NCBI GenBank assembly: GCA_017431165.1
Contig: JAFRLO010000048.1
Location: forward strand, 1 to 64,000
DNA length: 64,000 bases
Origin: Eggerthellaceae bacterium
Lineage (GTDB): Bacteria; Actinomycetota; Coriobacteriia; Coriobacteriales; Eggerthellaceae
Reading direction: 5' to 3'
The first letter of the stretch is position 1; each line of letters starts with the position of its first letter. Under the pieces are notes generated by a model. That model was given only the letters and a program-made list of their open reading frames with translations. It searched no databases and was not told the origin of the DNA. Shown here one piece after another: positions 57,133 through 64,000 of this stretch. The position numbers and the translations under genes were made by a program.

Positions 57133-59520
57133 TTACGCGGTCTCGTATTTACGGATATTGCAGACCGAATCCCAGTAGCAGTCGGTTCCGCCGATTTCGG
57201 TTGCCATGAACTCAACCCACGAATTGCCTATATGGCCTGCGGCGATCCAGTCGTTGTACCACTTGTCCTCGACTTCCGTTTGGGAATCGAGGTTCGGGCA
57301 CTGGTGCACCATCTCCGCGTAGGTGCCTTCCTCGAAGTGGTGACGGCGCCAGCCGAACCAAACGTGGATGGTGCCAGCGGGGACGCACTCGTCGATTTCG
57401 AGGCGGGTGACCACATGGCCGCGGCTGTTGTAGACTTCGACTTTGTCGCCGTACTTCAAGCCGAGTTCGCGTGCGTCAATCGGATTGATGCGCGTTGACG
57501 GCGTACCGCCGGATAGTTCGACGGTAACGGGATCGTCGGTGAAGCTCGACTGCATGAAGAAGCGCTGACGTCCGGTGAACAGCTGATACGGGTACTCGGG
57601 GAACTTGCCAACGTAGTTGGGCTCGATCGGATGAGGAACGGCGAGACCGAATTCCTTCAAGCGCTCTGCGTAAATCTCGAAACGGCCGGTTTCGTTCGGG
57701 AAGATCTCGTTCGGATTCATCCACGGGTTCCAGGGGAATTCGGGAGCAGCCGCGCGAAGCCTCTTCTCTTCCTTTAAGCGTGCATACGTGACCTTCGGCT
57801 GGATACCGGCGATGAGTGGATAATCGGTGTCGAGGCGGACATCAATCCATTCGCCGATGCTCTTGTCGAAGTAATCGCCCAGACCGACGCGCTTGGCCAA
57901 CTCGGACCAGTACCACACGGGCTCACGCGGATCACAACCTTCGGGTGGCTCGATAGCCGCTTCTTGCAATACGAGGTGGTTATAGCAAGCGCCAGTGATG
58001 AGGTCCTCGCGCTCGAACGGCATGCAGTCGGGTAATACGTAGTCGGCGATTTCACCTGTATCGGTCAACCAGATATCGTAATCGACGACGAGTTCCATTT
58101 GGTTGACGATGTCGAGCCAACGCTTGCGGTCGGGCTGCTGATGAACCGGGTTGCCGCCAGCGACGATAAGCGCCTTGTAAGGGCTTCCGGGCGCTTCAGC
58201 CTCGGCGAACCAGTTTGCCATGCGTACGGGAACAGACTTGACGGAAGCAAGCGTGCCTTCTGGCAACACGATTGCAGTGTCGGTGAAGTTCAGCGGGAAG
58301 CCCTGCAACTGCAGGCCCTCTATGACGCCTGCGCCAGGTCGGCTGAACTTACCGGTGATAATGCCCAACAAGTGCTGGAGTCGATAGGTTTCGTTGGTGT
58401 TGTGATAGCGCAGACCGTAACCGCTGCAAATAAAGGCCTTCTCAGTGGTTGCCCAATCCTTTGCGAGCTTCTCGATGATGTAGACTGGCAAGCCGGTCTT
58501 CTCGGAGACGCAGTCGAGCGGGTATTGCGCAGCGCATTCTTTGACGCATTGCAAGGCGGGCTTCAAGGCGATGCCCTCCCATTCGAATTCGCCGTAAATC
58601 GCCAGATTCTCGCTCGGCAGCTCGCCGCCCTTCGGAGCAACGGCCATGAACTCCTGGGCATCGTTGTCGAACACGATGAAGTTGCCGTTCTCATCGCGCG
58701 CGAGATCGCCGGTGTCCATGCGCACCATATACGATGCGATGGAGCGGCGGGTCAGGTACGCGGTGTCCTCGAGGCCGTTCTCGAGGATGTAGTTGATCAT
58801 GCCGATGGCCAGATAGCCGTCGGTGGACGGGCGGATGCCATAGAACTCATCGGCGAAGCCGGCCGTGCCATCGAAGATAAGGCCGATGTCGATGATCTTC
58901 GCACCGCCTTCGCGCGCCTTCACCAAGTGCTGTGCGAAGCGCATCTGGTTCTCGATGGGGTTGCAACCCCAGATGTACACCAGATCGGTGCTGTCGAGAA
59001 CACGCGGATCGATAAGAACGTGCGCGGCGGTCGAGCCGACGCTGTAGAACTCGGTGTAGAACGGACCGTTGTCAAGGCCGATCGACTGCATCGGGCATGT
59101 CATGCCGAACGTATTGCCGAAGCGCTCGGGCATGAGGGCTTCGAGGCTGTACGCGGGCGGAACGCCTGCGCGCAGGTTCCACATGACGATTGACTGTGGA
59201 CCATACTGGTCACGAAGCTCGACCATCTTGGCACCGATTTCATCGAGTGCTTGATCCCAGCTGATTTCTTCCCACTTGCCTTCACCGCGCTCACCAACGC
59301 GTTTGAGAGGCTTCTTCAGGCGCTTGGGATCGTATGGCTGACGGCCGGAAAGGCATCCCTTCTGGCAAATGTGACCGTCGGCGGCCTCCGGGCCGAAGTA
59401 ATCCACGGCTTCGGTGCGTACGATCTTGCCATCCTTGACGATGGTCTTAAGCGCACAGTAGTCGTGGTCGCCCCACCCAGGACATGCGGTGTAGACGAAA
59501 GACTCGCCTTCCTTCAACAT
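57133..59520 (-). CDS. Molybdopterin-dependent oxidoreductase, large subunit (operon 3)
   Basis: A 795-residue cytoplasmic molybdoenzyme, paralogue of the enzyme at 37802. Its N-terminus has CPGWGDHDYC with Cys13, His19 and Cys22 and then Cys52 in HICQKG, the same C-x5-H-x2-C-x29-C pattern. The molybdopterin domains and a dinucleotide domain (FTGRQRFFMQSSFTDDP) are present and the C-terminus ends in CNIRKYETA. ATG at 59520 follows AGAGGAGGAAAG. The operon has only two genes. The 200 bp upstream carry a dyad shared with operon 2. The physiological substrate is unknown. Confidence 0.9.
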   Translation of the reverse strand: MLKEGESFVYTACPGWGDHDYCALKTIVKDGKIVRTEAVDYFGPEAADGHICQKGCLSGRQPYDPKRLKKPLKRVGERGEGKWEEISWDQALDEIGAKMVELRDQYGPQSIVMWNLRAGVPPAYSLEALMPERFGNTFGMTCPMQSIGLDNGPFYTEFYSVGSTAAHVLIDPRVLDSTDLVYIWGCNPIENQMRFAQHLVKAREGGAKIIDIGLIFDGTAGFADEFYGIRPSTDGYLAIGMINYILENGLEDTAYLTRRSIASYMVRMDTGDLARDENGNFIVFDNDAQEFMAVAPKGGELPSENLAIYGEFEWEGIALKPALQCVKECAAQYPLDCVSEKTGLPVYIIEKLAKDWATTEKAFICSGYGLRYHNTNETYRLQHLLGIITGKFSRPGAGVIEGLQLQGFPLNFTDTAIVLPEGTLASVKSVPVRMANWFAEAEAPGSPYKALIVAGGNPVHQQPDRKRWLDIVNQMELVVDYDIWLTDTGEIADYVLPDCMPFEREDLITGACYNHLVLQEAAIEPPEGCDPREPVWYWSELAKRVGLGDYFDKSIGEWIDVRLDTDYPLIAGIQPKVTYARLKEEKRLRAAAPEFPWNPWMNPNEIFPNETGRFEIYAERLKEFGLAVPHPIEPNYVGKFPEYPYQLFTGRQRFFMQSSFTDDPVTVELSGGTPSTRINPIDARELGLKYGDKVEVYNSRGHVVTRLEIDECVPAGTIHVWFGWRRHHFEEGTYAEMVHQCPNLDSQTEVEDKWYNDWIAAGHIGNSWVEFMATEIGGTDCYWDSVCNIRKYETA

Positions 59521-59720
59521 ACGCTTTCCTCCTCTTCTCTTATCGCTTGCTTTTGCTTACTTGCGCCGCTTGTGCTTCATGCCACAGCGCGAAAACAACT
59601 CTCGCACGGAAGGAAAGCCTATGATGAAGCTTTGCACAGGCTTCGAACTGTGCAAGAACCTAACGCATTAGAGTGTATGGTGTTCTGACGCAATCATATA
59701 GAAACGAAAAGATGTTGGAC

Positions 59721-59742
59721 TATACAACTAGGAGTTGCGTAT
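59721..59742 (-). promoter_or_regulatory. Dyad operator upstream of molybdoenzyme operon 3
   Basis: CAACTAGGAGTTG (59725-59737) is a dyad of CAACT and AGTTG around AGG, extended by ATAC/GTAT on the flanks. The 22 bp match those at 37651-37672 in 17 positions, including all of ACAAC and GTTGC at the same spacing. It is ~200 bp before the large subunit start. Confidence 0.5.
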
Positions 59743-59779
59743 TGTCTACGCCCAAGCCTGTATCCCGCATTCGCGCAAA

Positions 59780-59810
59780 AAAGCCGCAAGCCATGATAGC
59801 TTGCGGCTTT
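59780..59810 (-). terminator. Terminator of the rdgB/tRNA transcript
   Basis: AAAGCCGCAAGC (59780-59791) and GCTTGCGGCTTT (59799-59810) are perfect 12-bp arms with a 7-nt loop; on the minus strand the stem is followed by a T-run (from the A6 at 59777-59782), so it ends the tRNA-Pro/tRNA-Gly transcript. Confidence 0.88.
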
Positions 59811-59818
59811 GCTCTCGA

Positions 59819-59892
59819 TGGAGCGGGTGACGGGAATCGAACCCGCGTTAGCAGCTTGGAAGGCTGCAGTTCTACCATTGAACCACACCCGC
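59819..59892 (-). tRNA. tRNA-Gly (anticodon TCC)
   Basis: The minus strand folds as a tRNA: acceptor GCGGGTG with CACCCGC, anticodon loop CTTCCAA (TCC), T-loop GTTCGATTC, discriminator T and encoded CCA at 59821-59819. 74 nt including CCA. Confidence 0.95.
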
Positions 59893-59897
59893 GATTC

Positions 59898-59974
59898 TGG
59901 TCGGGATGACAGGATTCGAACCTGCGACATCTTGCTCCCAAAGCAAGCGCGCTACCAAACTGCGCCACATCCCG
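59898..59974 (-). tRNA. tRNA-Pro (anticodon TGG)
   Basis: Acceptor CGGGATG pairs with CATCCCG; anticodon loop TTTGGGA contains TGG; T-loop GTTCGAATC; discriminator A and encoded CCA. 77 nt. It lies 5 nt before tRNA-Gly in the same transcript. Confidence 0.95.
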
Positions 59975-60048
59975 ACTTTGCAGCGCAGGCTATTATACTC
60001 CATTTGCCGTTGATGCATAGAGCAATCGGCAGATTTCGTCCGGCGAGC

Positions 60049-60651
60049 CTATTTGCCCGACAATTTCCTTTTGAGCTGGCGTAGTGCATTCCCACGGTGG
60101 GAGAGCTTTGCTTTCTCGCCCTGCGATATCTGTGCGAATGTCGTTTTGCCATCAAGCTCAACAGGCAAAAACAAAGGATCGTATCCGAAACCGTTTTCGC
60201 CGCGCGCCTCATAGCCGATATGACCCTCGACCGTACCTGAGGCAACGGTCTCGGTGCCATCCTCGTCGATGAATACCAAACAGCACATGAATCGAGCCGT
60301 ACGGTCTGCTGGCTTGACGTTTTCAAGCTCGCACAATAGCTTCGTATTGTTATCGCCGTCATTGCCGTGTTCGCCTGCATAGCGCGATGAGTACACCCCT
60401 GGTGCTCCATCGAGCGCATCGACGACGAGTCCTGAATCGTCTGCCAGCGCTGCTAGTCCGCCGCTTGCCGTGTGGGCTGCGAGCGCCTTGATCCGGGCGT
60501 TGCCTTCGAAGGAGTCGGCGTCTTCATCCGGGTCGGAAATGATGCCGAGCTCTGCAAGCGTCTTAAACTCCCAGCCCTCGAAATCGAGCGCGCTTCTAAT
60601 CTCGTCGGCCTTATGGGCGTTGTTGGAAGCGATGACGACGGTCTTGGTCAT
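60049..60651 (-). CDS. rdgB: XTP/dITP diphosphatase (RdgB/HAM1 family)
   Basis: A 200-residue HAM1-fold nucleotide pyrophosphatase that removes dITP, XTP and similar non-canonical nucleotides. The N-terminal ASNNAHKADEIRSAL, the LADDSGLVVDALDGAPGVYSSRYAG block and GFGYDPLF are all present, with SHRGNAL near the C-terminus. ATG at 60651 has AAGG 9 bp upstream; a longer frame into murI is not credible. Same strand and order as murI (52 bp gap) and probably one operon with it. Confidence 0.95.
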   Translation of the reverse strand: MTKTVVIASNNAHKADEIRSALDFEGWEFKTLAELGIISDPDEDADSFEGNARIKALAAHTASGGLAALADDSGLVVDALDGAPGVYSSRYAGEHGNDGDNNTKLLCELENVKPADRTARFMCCLVFIDEDGTETVASGTVEGHIGYEARGENGFGYDPLFLPVELDGKTTFAQISQGEKAKLSHRGNALRQLKRKLSGK

Positions 60652-60703
60652 GAAAGAGGCCTTTCTTAAGCGAATCGGTGTTTTGCAGTCCGTTCGGTAT
60701 GGA

Positions 60704-61585
60704 TTATTGGGGCAGATCGACGTGGTAGACGTTTTCGAGCTCATGCAAAAACGCGCGGCTTCCGAATGAGCGGAACTCCTCGATGTCGTTTCCCGTGGTG
60801 TAGAACTCATATGTCGGCGTTGCGTCTGGCGAAGCTTGCGCACCGCACGCCTCAAGCACGCTTGCGGCATCGCGCGCAGCCTCTTCCGCTGACGAGATCA
60901 AGGTCACATCATGTCCCACGACACCTCCGATAAGCGTCTTGATCAACGGGAAATGCGTGCAGCCCATAACGAGCGTGTCGATATTGCACTGAGTGAGAGG
61001 AATGAGGTATTCGCGTGCGATCTCCTCGAACTCCGGGCGGATGTAGACCTTCGATGCAAGCGAGGTATAGCTTTCGATGGGTCCTTGGGCCATGCGGATG
61101 CCCTGCTCAGCGATGATGACGAATCGCGGGGTCGGAACGGAAAACACCGTGATCTGCGGGTCGATTGCGCGGATGGCCTCGGTATAGGCGCCTGAATCGA
61201 TGGTGCCTTTGGTTGCGATGACGCCGACGCGGCGGTTACGCGTCGTGGCGGCTGCAGCGCGTGCACCTGGTTCGATGACGCCGATGACGGGGATGTCAAG
61301 CGTTTGCTGGGCATGCGCAAGCCCAGCGGCGGTGGCCGTATTGCATGCGATGACGATTAGCTTGACTTTGCGGTCGACCAACCACGAGGTAATCTGTTGC
61401 ACGAAGGTGTTGACCTCGTCAAGGTCACGCGGACCATAGGGGCAGCGAGCTGAGTCACCCAAGTAGATGATGCTTTCGTGCGGCAGCGCCTTCGCGAGCT
61501 CACTGGCAACGGTCAAGCCGCCGAAGCCTGAGTCGAACACGCCGATAGGGGCGTTGTTGAATGATGCTGCCTTTGATTCCGTCAT
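60704..61585 (-). CDS. murI: Glutamate racemase
   Basis: A 293-residue racemase supplying D-glutamate for peptidoglycan. Active-site blocks are GVFDSGFGGLT, the catalytic Cys in IACNTATAAG and the second Cys in MGCTHFPLIK, both present. Start ATG at 61585 follows AGGA. It lies 33 bp after the argF stop and 52 bp before rdgB, so argF-murI-rdgB look like one transcript. Confidence 0.96.
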   Translation of the reverse strand: MTESKAASFNNAPIGVFDSGFGGLTVASELAKALPHESIIYLGDSARCPYGPRDLDEVNTFVQQITSWLVDRKVKLIVIACNTATAAGLAHAQQTLDIPVIGVIEPGARAAAATTRNRRVGVIATKGTIDSGAYTEAIRAIDPQITVFSVPTPRFVIIAEQGIRMAQGPIESYTSLASKVYIRPEFEEIAREYLIPLTQCNIDTLVMGCTHFPLIKTLIGGVVGHDVTLISSAEEAARDAASVLEACGAQASPDATPTYEFYTTGNDIEEFRSFGSRAFLHELENVYHVDLPQ

Positions 61586-61618
61586 AGTCCTGATACCGTT
61601 TTACGACGTTCGATTCCG

Positions 61619-62638
61619 TTACTCGAAATCCTTCGCATCGGGGTCTACGAGCGTTGCATACATGATCGCCTTGATGGAATGCATGCGATTTTCCGCCTCG
61701 TCGAACACGCGCGAACGCGGTCCCTCGAAGATCTCGTCGGTCACTTCCATCTCAATAAGGCCGAACTTATCGGCGATATCGGCGCCGATCGTGGTCTTCG
61801 TATCGTGGAATGCCGGGAGGCAATGCATGAAGATGGCGTTTTTTGCTGCTACGGAGAAGAGCTTCTCGTTGACTTGGTAGGGCGAGAGCAGTTTGATGCG
61901 CTGCTCCCATAGCTCGTAGGGTTCGCCCATCGAAACCCAGATGTCGGTGTAGATGACATGCGCACCCGTACACGCGGTCGTTGGATCGCTTTCAAGCGTG
62001 ACGCTGCCACCTGTTTGGGCTGCGATCTTGCAGCAAGTTTCTACAAGTTCAGCTGCTGGCATCTGCTCTTCTGGAGCGCAGGCTACGAAATGCATGCCGA
62101 GTTTGGCGCAAACGACCATAAGCGAATTCGCAACATTGTTGCGGGCATCGCCCATGAACACGAGCTTAAGGCCGCGATGTCCTTCTTCGAAGTTTTCCTC
62201 GATGGTCATCAAATCAGCGATCATCTGCGTGGGATGGAATTCGTCTGTAAGACCGTTCCATACCACGACGCCGGACTTCTCGGCGAGTTCCTCTACGATC
62301 GATTGGCTGTAGCCGCGGTACTCGATGCCGTCGAACATGCGACCGAGCACGCGTGCGGTATCGGCGATGGATTCTTTCTTGCCCATCTGCGAGCTTGCCG
62401 GATCGAGATAGGTGACGCCCATGCCCAAGTCATGGCCAGCGACCTCGAAGGAGCAGCGCGTACGCGTGGATGTCTTCTCGAACAGAAGCACGATGTTCTT
62501 ACCCGCAAGATAGGCGTGGGGGATGTGCTCGTGCTTGAGCTTTTTGAAGCGCATGCCGAGATCGATGAGGTATTCGATCTCATCTGGGGTGAAGTCGAGC
62601 AGTTTCAAGAAATTGCGATTGCTCAGTGATATGGTCAT
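61619..62638 (-). CDS. argF: Ornithine carbamoyltransferase
   Basis: A 339-residue transcarbamoylase. Carbamoyl phosphate is bound by STRTRCSFEVA, and the HPTQ, DARNNVANS and HCLPAFHD motifs confirm ornithine specificity over aspartate. ATG at 62638 follows AAAGG. It can work in arginine synthesis or, reversed, in the arginine deiminase pathway; no arc genes are near, so this cannot be settled here. It is followed by murI and preceded by tRNA-Arg. Confidence 0.95.
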   Translation of the reverse strand: MTISLSNRNFLKLLDFTPDEIEYLIDLGMRFKKLKHEHIPHAYLAGKNIVLLFEKTSTRTRCSFEVAGHDLGMGVTYLDPASSQMGKKESIADTARVLGRMFDGIEYRGYSQSIVEELAEKSGVVVWNGLTDEFHPTQMIADLMTIEENFEEGHRGLKLVFMGDARNNVANSLMVVCAKLGMHFVACAPEEQMPAAELVETCCKIAAQTGGSVTLESDPTTACTGAHVIYTDIWVSMGEPYELWEQRIKLLSPYQVNEKLFSVAAKNAIFMHCLPAFHDTKTTIGADIADKFGLIEMEVTDEIFEGPRSRVFDEAENRMHSIKAIMYATLVDPDAKDFE

Positions 62639-62669
62639 AGCGCGCCTTTCGCGGATCTGTGTAAAAAAC

Positions 62670-62745
62670 TGGCACGCCCGGTAGGAATCGAACCTACAAC
62701 CGGTGGATTAGAAGTCCACTGCTCTATCCATTGAGCCACGGGCGC
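62670..62745 (-). tRNA. tRNA-Arg (anticodon TCT)
   Basis: Acceptor GCGCCCG pairs with CGGGCGT (one G-T), anticodon loop CTTCTAA gives TCT, T-loop GTTCGATTC, discriminator G and encoded CCA at 62672-62670. 76 nt. Upstream TATACT at 62809-62804 on the minus strand may be its -10 element. Confidence 0.95.
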
Positions 62746-62968
62746 GCACTGGCAAATGCTTAATGAGGGAGTTGCTTCTAAACACCCCATGTGAAGCCGC
62801 AAAAGTATAGCACCTTAAGACGTTTAGGCGCAAAGCCAAGCCGTCCCTTGTGCGCAAAACTCCGCAGGATGCACGAACTTGGCACGCTCCGCATATGCTT
62901 CGGAATGCGGCAAAGTAGGTCGTGGTAATATATTCATTCGGGTATTTCAACGATGAAAAGGATTCAGC

Positions 62969-64000
62969 ATGCAGATCAAAGAGCAACTAGAGCACATCGT
63001 CGGTCAAGCGCTTGACCAGTGCGTCGTCTCGGGCCAGCTTGCCCTTGACGAGGTCCCCGCACCTTCCCTCGAGCGTCCGCGCGATATGGCGAATGGCGAC
63101 TGGGCTTCGACGGTTGCGATGCGCTGCTCGAAGGCTGCGCGCAAGAATCCCCGTGAAATTGCAAAGCTCATCGTCGATGCCATTCCTCAGAACGACATCA
63201 TTGCCGCTACCGAGATCGCAGGCCCTGGATTCATCAACTTCCGCTTGACCACCAAAGTTCTCGCCAATGTCGTTGCAGATGTTCGCGAAGCAGGCGAGGA
63301 TTACGGGCGGAGTGCCTTGCCTGAGCCTATGCGTGTGAACTTGGAGTACGTGTCTGCTAATCCGACGGGTCCGATGCATGTCGGTCATGGTCGCTGGGCT
63401 GCCTTGGGCGATGCCACGGCGCGTGTCATGCGTCATGCGGGCTATGACGTGTACGAGGAGTTCTATGTCAACGATCATGGCGTGCAGATGGATGTGTTCG
63501 GCAATTCCATCGCAATCCGCTATCTGCAGCTTCTCGGTCACGATGTCGAGCTTCCTGAAAACTGCTACGGTGGCTCTTATGTGACCGATATCGCACGTGG
63601 CATCCTTGAACGCGATGGCGATAAGTGGGAAAACGTCGGTGCCAAGGAGCGCCTTGTCGCATTCCGCGAGCTGGGATATAAAGCGATGCTCCAGGATGTC
63701 AAGGATACGCTTTCCCGTTTCGGTAACCATTTCTCGAGATTCTTTTCCGAGCGTTCGCTGTATGAGCCCGATGAGCAGGGCGCCACGGCGGTCGACCGAG
63801 CCCTGCAGGCATTCCGAGACAAGGGATACGTGTACGAGGATGCGGGAGCAACCTGGTTCGCCTCGACGGCATTCGGCGACGAGAAGGATCGCGTGCTCAT
63901 CAAGGAAAACGGCGAGATGACCTACTTCATGAGCGATTGCGCGTATCACTACAACAAGATGCAACGTAACTTCGATCATCTCATCGACATTTGGGGAGCA
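62969..64000 (+). CDS. argS: Arginyl-tRNA synthetase, partial at right edge
   Basis: 344 codons are visible from ATG 62969 (AAAAGGA 6 bp upstream) to the window edge without a stop; the full enzyme should be ~560-600 residues. The N-terminal additional domain (residues ~1-110, MQIKEQLEHIVGQALDQC) that binds the tRNA D-loop is followed by NLEYVSANPTGPMHVGHGR, which carries the HIGH-type motif HVGH. Later conserved parts such as EDAGATWF and DCAYHYNK fit ArgS. It diverges from tRNA-Arg by 223 bp. The long open frame on the other strand here is an antisense shadow. Confidence 0.97.
   Translation, partial: MQIKEQLEHIVGQALDQCVVSGQLALDEVPAPSLERPRDMANGDWASTVAMRCSKAARKNPREIAKLIVDAIPQNDIIAATEIAGPGFINFRLTTKVLANVVADVREAGEDYGRSALPEPMRVNLEYVSANPTGPMHVGHGRWAALGDATARVMRHAGYDVYEEFYVNDHGVQMDVFGNSIAIRYLQLLGHDVELPENCYGGSYVTDIARGILERDGDKWENVGAKERLVAFRELGYKAMLQDVKDTLSRFGNHFSRFFSERSLYEPDEQGATAVDRALQAFRDKGYVYEDAGATWFASTAFGDEKDRVLIKENGEMTYFMSDCAYHYNKMQRNFDHLIDIWGA

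Larger units (their letters stand above)
59521..59818. other. 298-bp region between molybdoenzyme operon 3 and the tRNA genes
   Basis: No gene. It contains the ribosome binding site and leader of the large subunit gene, an operator-like dyad (59721-59742) and the terminator of the tRNA transcript (59780-59810). Confidence 0.6.

Noticed and set aside
58099-59193. 364-codon plus-strand open frame
   Set aside because: Antisense to the molybdoenzyme at 57133-59520; no family features and no start signal.
62987-63979. 330-codon minus-strand open frame at the right edge
   Set aside because: It is antisense to argS, whose motifs are unmistakable on the plus strand; the frame is open only because the gene is GC-rich at third positions.
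1-64000. CRISPR arrays, prophage or intact insertion sequences
   Set aside because: No regularly spaced short repeats, no transposase or integrase frames and no phage structural genes were found; the only possible mobile remnant is the 55-bp repeat at 41983.

Overview
The window looks like chromosomal DNA of an anaerobic, electron-transfer-rich actinobacterium, most likely of the Eggerthellaceae (class Coriobacteriia). This is inferred from gene content, not from a database match: three separate molybdopterin enzyme plus ferredoxin pairs, a cytochrome bd operon next to oxygen-defence genes (superoxide reductase, ferritin, nitroreductase), a moderately high GC content, strong GGAGG-type ribosome binding sites and frequent ATGA stop/start overlaps. 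I see no prophage, CRISPR array, intact insertion sequence or plasmid function. Every core gene is intact; the only truncated gene is argS, which runs off the right edge.

Layout. 1-9.0 kb: a LysR regulator behind an array of TTTGTC boxes, a 3-hydroxyacyl-CoA dehydrogenase with a Cys-rich tail, a molybdoenzyme (848 aa) with its two-cluster ferredoxin, and two unrelated ion-transporter-superfamily permeases. This reads as one uptake and redox module for a carboxylate or aromatic acid. 9.1-11.2 kb: MarR regulator and MFS transporter. 11.2-18.7 kb: a cydD-cydC-glycosyltransferase operon diverging from cydA-cydB. 18.7-22.6 kb: a preQ1-I-type riboswitch in front of a VUT-family queuosine precursor transporter, then an SDR, an XRE regulator and a CPBP protease. 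22.7-27.2 kb: a 1476-residue membrane-anchored surface protein with three InlB-type repeats and four ~280-residue repeats that I do not recognise. 27.2-29.0 kb: MscS channel and a DUF169 protein.

29.1-36.2 kb: an OmpR-type two-component system, moeA, and an operon of a VTC-domain protein, a DUF4956 membrane protein and a Cthe_2159-type lipoprotein. Three copies of an 11-bp-period TTTCAG tandem box lie in front of the response regulator, moeA and the VTC gene, suggesting one regulon. 36.3-37.5 kb: flavodoxin with a DUF4405 membrane protein. 37.6-40.6 kb and 56.7-59.7 kb: two paralogous molybdoenzyme/ferredoxin operons on opposite strands whose upstream regions share a 22-bp dyad (17 of 22 identical). 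40.7-44.3 kb: nitroreductase, ferritin, a radical SAM/SPASM protein and a divergent TetR regulator.

44.3-48.2 kb: an unusual two-gene operon made of a LeuA-like protein that has lost its catalytic and metal-binding residues and a natural fusion of a sugar-isomerase-type TIM barrel to an acyl-CoA ligase. This is the strongest candidate here for an undescribed system. 48.5-56.6 kb: desulfoferrodoxin, a GMP synthase ATPase subunit lacking the glutaminase domain, M42 peptidase, smpB, an acidic internally duplicated protein, an EEP-family phosphatase/nuclease, tmRNA (ssrA) and an L,D-transpeptidase. 59.8-64.0 kb: tRNA-Gly, tRNA-Pro, rdgB, murI, argF, tRNA-Arg and the start of argS.

Start codons were chosen by ribosome binding site position and family N-termini, so several are internal to the longest possible frame. 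Regulatory sites are read by eye and are hypotheses unless stated.
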